NCBI GenBank assembly: GCA_902786365.1
Contig: CADACD010000012.1
Coordinates: 62,001 to 126,000, forward strand
Direction of reading: 5' to 3'
DNA: 64,000 nucleotides
DNA from: an uncultured Lachnospiraceae bacterium
Lineage (GTDB): Bacteria; Bacillota; Clostridia; Lachnospirales; Lachnospiraceae
The notes beneath the pieces were generated by a model. The model was not told where the DNA came from. It ran no database searches and saw nothing but the letters and a program-made list of their open reading frames with translations. Made by a program: the position numbers and the translations under genes. Below, piece by piece: positions 57,583 through 64,000 of the stretch (position 1 is its first letter; each line of letters opens with the position of its first letter).

Positions 57583-57786
57583 CTATCTTACCATCCATTC
57601 GCCCAGCTGTCTGATAGAGCCATCTTCCTGTTCCTCTAATTCATCAATAATGAATATCTGATCAGGCTCTTTTGTAAATGAAGCGATTGCTTCCTTTGCT
57701 TCACTGATACTGGAATACCTTGCTAACGCCCCTGTTCCGTCTGACTTTTCCTGGTTATATACGCCTAACTCAAAATATCTATTCAT
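57583..57786 (-). CDS. Small protein of unknown function (67 residues)
   Basis: TGGAGG precedes the ATG and a good terminator follows, so the gene is well supported. The protein is acidic, without membrane segment: MNRYFELGVYNQEKSDG, ARYSSISEAKEAIASF and IFIIDELEEQEDGSI. The pattern of a short strand-helix-strand with a C-terminal strand suggests a single small domain. Function unknown. Confidence 0.65.
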   Translation of the reverse strand: MNRYFELGVYNQEKSDGTGALARYSSISEAKEAIASFTKEPDQIFIIDELEEQEDGSIRQLGEWMVR

Positions 57787-57854
57787 AACTAAACCTCCAT
57801 TAATATAGTATACGATTATTCTACTACAAAATGTCCTAAATGTTAACTATTTTT

Positions 57855-58217
57855 TTATTTTTTTAAATTATCACCATTAGCATAACGGCTGTCTTTCTTT
57901 TCTTCCAGCCTTTTTGTATCTTTGATTTTATCTGTTAGTTTCATATTGTCTTCAATGTATTTTCCACTGTCTTCATAATTGGCATATAAATGATTAATAT
58001 ATTCCTCAAATTCATCCACATAAATCAAAATTCCCTCTTCAATAATTGCATTTCTTGTGATGTCATTTCCTGAAATCTTTGATGCACGCATGGCAAGCAT
58101 GTCGATTCTATCCACAAGATTCTTTTTTAAGCTTATATTAATATTCTTCTTGCCATCATTTTTTCCTAATAATTTTTGAAATGATTCATATCTTTTCTCA
58201 TCATAACTGTTAAACAT
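57855..58217 (-). CDS. Small ribbon-helix-helix-like protein
   Basis: 120 residues. After a short polar start, KKNINISLKKNLVDRIDMLAMR followed by a turn and NDITRNAIIEEGILIYVDEF has the strand-helix-helix form of ribbon-helix-helix DNA-binding proteins. The C-terminal half is charged and probably coiled. AGGG lies before the ATG. It follows the patatin gene by 41 bases. Regulator function is inferred from the fold pattern only. Confidence 0.6.
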   Translation of the reverse strand: MFNSYDEKRYESFQKLLGKNDGKKNINISLKKNLVDRIDMLAMRASKISGNDITRNAIIEEGILIYVDEFEEYINHLYANYEDSGKYIEDNMKLTDKIKDTKRLEEKKDSRYANGDNLKK

Positions 58218-58258
58218 ATCCCTACACCCTTTCTTATAATGCTCAATTTTTATCTCAC

Positions 58259-59116
58259 CTAATTTTCACAGGCAAGAAATTCCATAATAGTTTTATATTC
58301 CTTCTTTGCTTCTCTGTAGCCTTGCTTATAAAGCATGGTTAGTTTACTTTTATCATTTTCTAGTCTGCCTATTGTAATGGGTTTTGACGGTCTTATGACA
58401 TAAACATTACCCTTTTTTTCCTGATTTTTAATATACTCAATTGTTCTATTATATTCTATATGTCTTCTCTCAATTGATTTGATAAGATTTGGAAACTCTC
58501 TATATTTCATCTTAATAATCGGCAGTAGTTCATTTGGTTTCTTTTTGTAATCAATATCTCTTGTCAATATAATCAGATTTTTTTTATGCCCATCTCTTAC
58601 CGACTTTCTTACAGGGATTGAATCTGACAATCCGCCATCAAGATATTTTTTTCCATCAATACTTACCATTTCTGCCATGAGTGGAAGTGAGCATGACGCT
58701 CTAATGATTTCTATCTGTTTCTTTAGATCTGTTAATCTGATATACTGTGGCTGACCTGTTTCACAGTCCGTGATAACCGCATAAAACTCTCCCTCATACT
58801 TTAAAAAAGTTTCATAGTCATACGGATCAAGTTCTTCGGGAATTGTATGGTAACACATCTCTGTACCAAAAAAATTTCCTGTAGTAATAAGATTTCCTAT
58901 TCCTGCATAGTTTTTGTCCTCAAGATAATTGACATTTACTCTGTACATTCTTCTTTTCTGCTTTGCAATATAATTAAGACCATTTACTGCTCCTGCCGAA
59001 ACGCCATAACATACATTGAATTCAATACCTTTGTCCTGAAAAAAATCAAGCACCCCCGCAGTATACAAACCTCTCATTCCTCCGCCTTCCAATATCAGTC
59101 CACAATCGTAAATCAT
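58259..59116 (-). CDS. Patatin-like phospholipase
   Basis: Serine hydrolase with a Ser-Asp dyad that cleaves lipid acyl groups. The oxyanion box GGGMRG is at residues 11-16, the nucleophile Ser40 in GVSAG, and the dyad Asp160 in YLDGGLSDS. The start at ATG 59116 has GGAGG 5 bases upstream; ATG 59140 adds 8 residues without a site. 285 residues, without signal peptide, so it acts inside the cell. It is close to the bacterial RssA/YjjU-type of patatin proteins. Confidence 0.88.
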   Translation of the reverse strand: MIYDCGLILEGGGMRGLYTAGVLDFFQDKGIEFNVCYGVSAGAVNGLNYIAKQKRRMYRVNVNYLEDKNYAGIGNLITTGNFFGTEMCYHTIPEELDPYDYETFLKYEGEFYAVITDCETGQPQYIRLTDLKKQIEIIRASCSLPLMAEMVSIDGKKYLDGGLSDSIPVRKSVRDGHKKNLIILTRDIDYKKKPNELLPIIKMKYREFPNLIKSIERRHIEYNRTIEYIKNQEKKGNVYVIRPSKPITIGRLENDKSKLTMLYKQGYREAKKEYKTIMEFLACEN

Positions 59117-59212
59117 ATATGCCTCCGTTATCTCTATCATTTCAAATTATATTCTTTATCTATTATTGCCATCGTTTCTTTTTTTACTGTTAAATTTAAT
59201 ATAATACATATT

Positions 59213-60367
59213 TTATATTATCTCATCAATCTTTGTTAACATATCCCACTCTTCCATGATAATACAGTTTTTGATTGTTCCATCTGTCAGTCTTTCTCTT
59301 GTACTGTCATAATCTACCCAGATAACTTCTTCAACCTCTTCACTTTGAAGTTTGAAATCTTCATCAGATAGATCACTTCCATCCAGTACATATATATTGC
59401 TGTGTTCGCGGTTTGAAAATTTCTTTCCATAAAATTCAGAATCACATTCTGTATTATAATTTCCTATCAGTATCAAATCTTCCTCTTTTGCTGTTATTCC
59501 AAGTTCTTCTTTTAGTTCTCTAAGTGCTGACTCTGTATAATCACTTCCTGCAGGTATATGTCCGGCACTTGATATATCATAACATTCCGGAAAGGAATCC
59601 TTATTTTTTGCTCTTTTCTGCAAAAGAATATCAAATCCGTCTTCTTTCCTTCTGAAAATCCAGACATGTGATGTTCTGTGCCATGTACCTGTTTCATGGA
59701 CAATCGTTCTTTCTCTTACAATTCCTGTCGGATGATAATTTTCATCAAGCACATCGAATAATTCCAGATTGTTTCCATCAAGAATTGCACTTTTTAATGT
59801 TTTTTTCACATATGTCAGCTTTAAATCAAACACAGGATAATTTTCTCTTATCAGTTTCAAAAAAATCTCATCGCCACTCCAGAAATACAAGTCATGTAGT
59901 TCGCTTTTTTTAATAAATTCCAACTCACCCTCATCACATTCTTTTATCTCACCTTCGAATTCATCTGCCGTGTAAAGAAACATATATTCTGTATATTTGT
60001 CCTTTCTGTTATACTCTGTGCTATTCCATATGTTATTCTTTTTTTCACCATTGCCATTTTCATTATGATTAATGCTACTTTTGTTATTTCTGCTATTTGT
60101 ATCAGTTTCATTATTATTCTCATTATTAGGATTGTAATCATTTTCACTATAATTAAATGTCACTATTCCTCTTAATTGGTAAGAAGTAAGTGTCAGTCCT
60201 GTCTCTTCCTTTACTTCTCTCAAAAGACATTCATCCGGTGATTCACCCTTTTTTAAGTGTCCACCAACGCCAATCCACATATCTTTGCTTAAATCATTCG
60301 TTTTCTTAGTCCTATGCAACATAAGGTAACTTTCATCCTGTTCTATGTAGCAAAGTGTCGTAAGCAA
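59213..60367 (-). CDS. Double-Nudix fusion protein
   Basis: Two complete Nudix boxes in one 384-residue protein. Domain 1 (about 1-150) has GGHLKKGESPDECLLREVKEETGL in two blocks at 36-59 and looks like a MutT-type nucleotide pyrophosphatase. Domain 2 (about 185-384) has GHIPAGSDYTESALRELKEELG at 269-290 preceded by GTWHRTSHVWIF, the pattern of isopentenyl-diphosphate-isomerase-like/YfcD Nudix enzymes. An Asn-rich insert (about 72-122) interrupts domain 1. The start is TTG 60367 with AAAGG 12 bases upstream. It begins 9 bases after the M15 gene. Confidence 0.85.
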   Translation of the reverse strand: MLTTLCYIEQDESYLMLHRTKKTNDLSKDMWIGVGGHLKKGESPDECLLREVKEETGLTLTSYQLRGIVTFNYSENDYNPNNENNNETDTNSRNNKSSINHNENGNGEKKNNIWNSTEYNRKDKYTEYMFLYTADEFEGEIKECDEGELEFIKKSELHDLYFWSGDEIFLKLIRENYPVFDLKLTYVKKTLKSAILDGNNLELFDVLDENYHPTGIVRERTIVHETGTWHRTSHVWIFRRKEDGFDILLQKRAKNKDSFPECYDISSAGHIPAGSDYTESALRELKEELGITAKEEDLILIGNYNTECDSEFYGKKFSNREHSNIYVLDGSDLSDEDFKLQSEEVEEVIWVDYDSTRERLTDGTIKNCIIMEEWDMLTKIDEII

Positions 60368-60376
60368 TGTTCATCA

Positions 60377-61225
60377 TCACCTTTCAAGTTCTTTATAAAA
60401 ATGTTGGTAATCCACAGGCGTATTCCAATCTCCACCCCATTTGAAACCATGTCTGATAAATATGTTGTAGCATATGTCACCTTTCACGATTTTATGATCG
60501 AATTCCTTTGTTCTGTCAGCATACCCAACTGCATTAACTGGAAGAACATTCCTTTCCCCAAATGTGGTTCTTACATAAGGATTATACAATGGATTGATAT
60601 CTATTGCCAGTCCGTATCCATGTGCAGAAATCCGATTTGTTCCATCTACGACTCTATAGTTGAACGCGGATGAATTATTATCCGCCATAGATTTATCATC
60701 ATCTGCATCATATTCATCAATAAGTTTTATTTTTTCAATCTGATATTGATTATCATATAATTCTTTGAATATTTCTGTGACATCTTTTGCAATACTTGCA
60801 TTGACAATCAATTCACCTATACATTTCCTGCCTTCAAAATCAATGTATCCTACCACTACATGTCTCAGATCATCATATGATATATCATCATTTTCTTTAT
60901 AGGATTTACCTGTTATATATGACTTTAATTCTTCACTTAGTTCCTCGTAATAAAAGCATATATTGTCTGCTTTTTCATTCATTATATCATTTTCCTCAGT
61001 TTCAGCTTTTTCACTGGTTTTATCATTCTCTGCTATATCATTTGCTTTGACACTGTTTTCATTGTCTGTTCTTCTATCCGTTTTACTGTTGTTTTCATTA
61101 TGATTCTGACTGTTTAATTTTCTTCCTGTTATGTTTTTTATACATAATGATGTTACTAAAATCATTACTATTAGTTTCATTATGTTTTTATATTGAGTGT
61201 TTGGTAGTCTGCTGTTTTTTTTCAA
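60377..61225 (-). CDS. M15-family (VanY/endolysin-like) peptidase, secreted or anchored
   Basis: N-terminal hydrophobic segment at about 16-30, an Asn/Glu/Lys-rich linker to about residue 90, then a peptidase with AFNYRVVDGTNRISAHGYGLAIDINPLYNP (zinc His and Asp in SAHGYGLAID) and WGGDWNTPVDYQHF (third zinc His). These enzymes cut cell-wall peptides, as D-Ala-D-Ala carboxypeptidase or L-Ala-D-Glu endopeptidase. The start is TTG 61225 with AGGTGG 4 bases upstream. 282 residues. It precedes the double-Nudix gene by 9 bases. Confidence 0.85.
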   Translation of the reverse strand: MKKNSRLPNTQYKNIMKLIVMILVTSLCIKNITGRKLNSQNHNENNSKTDRRTDNENSVKANDIAENDKTSEKAETEENDIMNEKADNICFYYEELSEELKSYITGKSYKENDDISYDDLRHVVVGYIDFEGRKCIGELIVNASIAKDVTEIFKELYDNQYQIEKIKLIDEYDADDDKSMADNNSSAFNYRVVDGTNRISAHGYGLAIDINPLYNPYVRTTFGERNVLPVNAVGYADRTKEFDHKIVKGDICYNIFIRHGFKWGGDWNTPVDYQHFYKELER

Positions 61226-61363
61226 TTTTCCACCTAATTACATAGTCATTGTTATATTTTACTATGTTTTTTGGTTATTATTCTATGATTTATAAATTTA
61301 CTTCGCAAATTGTTCTGCTTCTCGCCGAAGAGGCATCGCACAAAGTTATAATTATCTTCGCAG

Positions 61364-61535
61364 AACGCAATGAGGACTCCGTCACACCTTCGGTGTGCCA
61401 CCTCGGAACGCAATGAGGACTCCGTCACACCTTCGGTGTGCCACCTCGGAACGTAATGAGGACTCCGTCACACCTTCGGTGTGCCACCTCGCAACGTAAT
61501 GAGGACTCCGTCACACCTTCGGTGTGCCACCTCAT
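61364..61535. repeat. Four tandem copies of a 43-base hairpin repeat
   Basis: Four nearly identical 43-base units begin at 61364, 61407, 61450 and 61493. Each holds CACACC-TTC-GGTGTG with outer GAGG/CCTC pairing. In the last unit the stem is longest (GTAATGAGG with CCTCATTAC), suggesting it is the original copy. Variation is confined to the joints (AACGCA or AACGTA; CGG or CGC). The array is GC-rich against the AT-rich surroundings and lies between the M15 gene and thrS. No spacers, so not a CRISPR. Confidence 0.9.
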
Positions 61536-61554
61536 TACATATTATACCATATTT

Positions 61555-61594
61555 TTTTAGAGTATCATATGTTTTTGGATATGATACTCTAAAA
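61555..61594. repeat. Perfect 16-pair inverted repeat behind thrS
   Basis: TTTTAGAGTATCATAT and its complement with an 8-base loop, 30 bases past the thrS stop. It may terminate thrS in spite of a weak T-run. The rest of 61226-61623 has no gene. Confidence 0.7.
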
Positions 61595-61623
61595 ATTAAT
61601 CAATTTATTATAAAGTTTTTAAT

Positions 61624-63582
61624 TTATTTATTTTCTTTGACTTCGATTTTTCTGATTTCTTTTGTTCTGATTTCTTTGCTGATAGCATCGATGAAGTCGC
61701 TTAAGTCTTTCTGTCCTTCGTCTCCGAGGAAACGGCTTCTTACGGATACTTTGTTATCCTCTTGTTCTTTCTGTCCGACTACGAGCATGTATGGAACTCT
61801 CTCAAGTCTTGTCTGCCTGATTTTGAATCCTATCTTTTCTGAACGGTTATCTACGGAACATCTAATGCCATTTTCTTTGAGTTCTGCTTCCACTTTCTTA
61901 GCATATTCCTCATATTTCTCAGAAATTGGAAGTACTCTTACCTGTTCCGGACATAGCCATGTAGGGAATAATCCAGCATATTTTTCTATCAGCCATGCAA
62001 GTGTTCTCTCATAACATCCCATTGATGTTCTGTGAATAATGTATGGTCTCACTTTTTCGCCATTCTGATCGATATAATACATGTCGAACTGTTCTGCAAG
62101 AAGTGCATCCCACTGTATTGTTATCATCGTGTCTTCTTTTCCATATACATTTCTTGCATTAATATCAACCTTCGGACCATAAAATGCTGCTTCACCGACA
62201 TCTTCTGAAAATTCAATTCCAAGTTCATTCAATATATCACGAATGTGCCCTTCTGTTTCTTCCCAAACTTCAGGCTCTCCGATATATTTTTCTCTGTTAT
62301 CAGGATCCCATTTTGAAAGATGGTATGTTACATCTTCTTCCACACCAAGTGTTTCCAGACAATATTTTGCAAGTGCAAGACAATCCTTAAACTCATCTAC
62401 CATCTGGTCAGGTCTTACAATTAAATGTCCCTCAGAAATGGTAAACTGGCGAACTCTTGTCAGTCCATGCATCTCACCGGAATCTTCATTTCTGAAAAGA
62501 GTTGATGTCTCACCATATCTGCAAGGCAAATCTCTATAGCTCTTAGGTGTTGCCTTATAGACATAGTACTGGAACGGACATGTCATAGGTCTTAAAGCAA
62601 AAACCTCTTTGTCAACCTCTTCTTCCCCAAGAACGAACATTCCGTCTGTATAGTGATCCCAGTGGCCTGAAATCTTGTATAAATCTGATTTTGCCATGAG
62701 AGGTGTCTTTGTTCTCAAATAACCTCTCTTTTCTTCCTCATCTTCAATCCATCTCTGGAGTGTACGAATGATGATTTCTCCCTTTGGCATAATGAGTGGA
62801 AGTCCCTGTCCAATCACATCTACAGTTGTAAACAATTCCATCTCACGGCCAAGTTTATTATGGTCACGTTTCTTGATATCTTCAAGATATGCAAGGTATT
62901 CTTCAAGGTCAGCCTTCTTTGTATAAGCTGTTCCATATATTCTTGTGAGCATCTTATTGTCAGAATTACCTCTCCAATAAGCCCCTGATGAAGAAATAAG
63001 TTTAAATGCTTTGATGACACCTGTCTTCATCAGATGTGGTCCTGCACAAAGGTCCGTGAAATCCCCTTGTCTGTAGAAAGAAATCACTGCATCTTCCGGT
63101 AAATCTTTGATTAATTCTACCTTATACGGTTCCTCCTTCTCTTCCATAAATTTGATTGCTTCTTCTCTTGGAAGCTCAAACTTTTCAAGGGTATCATTCT
63201 CTTTGATAATCTTTTTCATCTCTGCTTCTATTTTGTCAAGGTCTTCTCTTGAGAAAGGCTCATGCTCAAAATCATAATAAAATCCTGTGTCTATTGATGG
63301 TCCGATTGCCAGTTTTGCATCAGGATATAATCTCTTGACAGCCTGTGCCATCACATGAGATGTGGTATGTCTATACGCTGCCTTACCTTTTTCATCATTA
63401 AAGGTAAGAATACTTAACTCACAGTCTTCATCTATTACTGTTCTTAAGTCTACCACCTTTCCGTTTACTTCACCTGCACATGCTGCTCTTCCAAGTCCTT
63501 CGCTGATGTCATTTGCAATAGCAATCACCGACATTGATGAATCATACTCTTTTACTGAACCATCTTTTAATGTGATTTTCAT
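61624..63582 (-). CDS. thrS: Threonyl-tRNA synthetase
   Basis: Charges tRNA-Thr. Domains in order: TGS (1-60), second additional/editing domain with HTTSHVMAQAVKRLYP and YDFEHEPFSREDL, class II core with RPMTCPFQYYVYK, RYGETSTLFRNEDSGEMHGLTRVRQFT (blocks of motif 2) and the zinc Cys in MTCPF, and anticodon-binding domain with RVLPISEKY. The start at ATG 63582 has GGAAAG upstream and gives 652 residues; the frame is open 26 codons further into the leader. Controlled by the T-box upstream. Confidence 0.97.
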   Translation of the reverse strand: MKITLKDGSVKEYDSSMSVIAIANDISEGLGRAACAGEVNGKVVDLRTVIDEDCELSILTFNDEKGKAAYRHTTSHVMAQAVKRLYPDAKLAIGPSIDTGFYYDFEHEPFSREDLDKIEAEMKKIIKENDTLEKFELPREEAIKFMEEKEEPYKVELIKDLPEDAVISFYRQGDFTDLCAGPHLMKTGVIKAFKLISSSGAYWRGNSDNKMLTRIYGTAYTKKADLEEYLAYLEDIKKRDHNKLGREMELFTTVDVIGQGLPLIMPKGEIIIRTLQRWIEDEEEKRGYLRTKTPLMAKSDLYKISGHWDHYTDGMFVLGEEEVDKEVFALRPMTCPFQYYVYKATPKSYRDLPCRYGETSTLFRNEDSGEMHGLTRVRQFTISEGHLIVRPDQMVDEFKDCLALAKYCLETLGVEEDVTYHLSKWDPDNREKYIGEPEVWEETEGHIRDILNELGIEFSEDVGEAAFYGPKVDINARNVYGKEDTMITIQWDALLAEQFDMYYIDQNGEKVRPYIIHRTSMGCYERTLAWLIEKYAGLFPTWLCPEQVRVLPISEKYEEYAKKVEAELKENGIRCSVDNRSEKIGFKIRQTRLERVPYMLVVGQKEQEDNKVSVRSRFLGDEGQKDLSDFIDAISKEIRTKEIRKIEVKENK

Positions 63583-63687
63583 AATCTTTCTTTCCTTTCT
63601 TAGTAATATTTTTGTCTTCCAAATGTTCTTCCATAATCCGTTCGCAAAACAGACCTCCATTTAGAAATTTTGTAAAATTTCTAAACT

Positions 63688-63971
63688 TAAAAAATCCCTT
63701 ATGACAAAATAAGCCATAAGGGACGAATATTCTCGCGGTTCCACCCTGATTATACAAAATCCGTAATGCCATTCACCACACATTCAAGCCCACACAAAAC
63801 TCAATTGTACAAATCCTAACATCACTTTATTTTATATCTCTCATTGAATGATAACGGAATCACCGGACCGGATTGGGGTCACTCAGAGGTAGTCTTCAGT
63901 ATCACTCCAATAAGATGCTCACAGCATACACATCTCTCTCTGAACCTTCTGTGATACTTACTCGTCTCGTC
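63688..63971 (-). promoter_or_regulatory. T-box riboswitch of thrS
   Basis: The minus strand carries AGGGTGGAACCGCG (63734-63747), the T-box that binds uncharged tRNA acceptor ends. A terminator follows, TCCCTTATG..CATAAGGGA (63695-63723) and a T-run. The upstream part to 63971 can form stem I, with a likely specifier ACC (63888-63890), a Thr codon. Uncharged tRNA-Thr would favour read-through into thrS. The 5' end and promoter lie at or beyond the window edge. Confidence 0.93.
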
Positions 63972-64000
63972 AACGTATTTTCATATTTTTTTATTTCAAC

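Noticed and set aside
61364-61535. Possible CRISPR array
   Set aside because: The units are directly adjacent with no spacers, each is a hairpin, and no cas gene is in the window.

Overview
The window looks like a chromosomal segment of a low-GC anaerobic Firmicute, most likely a member of the Lachnospiraceae (Clostridia). The grounds are AT-rich DNA, strong AGGAGG-type ribosome sites, TTGACA/TATAAT promoters with 17-base spacers, a threonyl T-box, SpoIID-type and SleB-type proteins, and the arginine-to-spermidine gene set. Almost every gene lies on the minus strand. The exceptions are a tRNA-Thr, degV, the tldD/tldE pair and a CheY/CheX-like pair.

Layout. 1-4.4 kb: ribosome and secretion housekeeping (yraN fragment, rnhB, rbgA, lepB, rplS with a structured leader, queA). 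4.5-7.5 kb: a VanZ-VanY-like cell-wall protein, a phosphoesterase and a flavin reductase. 7.7-12.3 kb: a probable TasA-like export cluster with two SipW-type signal peptidases, one secreted and one membrane-anchored candidate substrate, split by a decayed IS30-family element whose middle has been replaced by tyrosine-recombinase fragments. 12.5-14 kb: asd, tRNA-Thr and a folded element. 14-22 kb: a polyamine operon (speD, arginine decarboxylase, speE, agmatinase, carboxy(nor)spermidine dehydrogenase and decarboxylase) that encodes two routes to spermidine and is preceded by a 250-base leader with a terminator. 22-31 kb: a SpoIID-like protein, a probable 6S RNA, prfC, degV and tldDE.

31-41 kb: glycogen phosphorylase and amylomaltase, then a run yfbR-topB-glmS-LbH protein-unknown. 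41.7-46.9 kb: a two-component system joined to a VTC/DUF4956 pair, with a divergent CheY plus four-repeat CheX-like pair. 47-57 kb: amino-acid genes (thrC, leuCD, ilvNC) mixed with a SleB-like hydrolase and an ECF sigma/beta-propeller operon. 57-61.2 kb: small unknown proteins, a patatin, a double-Nudix fusion and an M15 peptidase. 61.3-64 kb: a 43-base tandem hairpin array, thrS and its T-box leader.

How parts connect. asd supplies aspartate semialdehyde both to the threonine branch (thrC) and to the carboxyspermidine route. glgP and malQ together degrade storage glucan. The two-component genes overlap the polyphosphate-like gene, which suggests one controlled unit. The most unusual items are the dual-route polyamine operon with its leader, the chimeric insertion element, the double-Nudix fusion, the four-repeat CheX-like protein, and low-complexity Asn/Ser/Glu inserts in several unrelated enzymes. 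All identifications come from reading motifs in the sequence; no database search was run.
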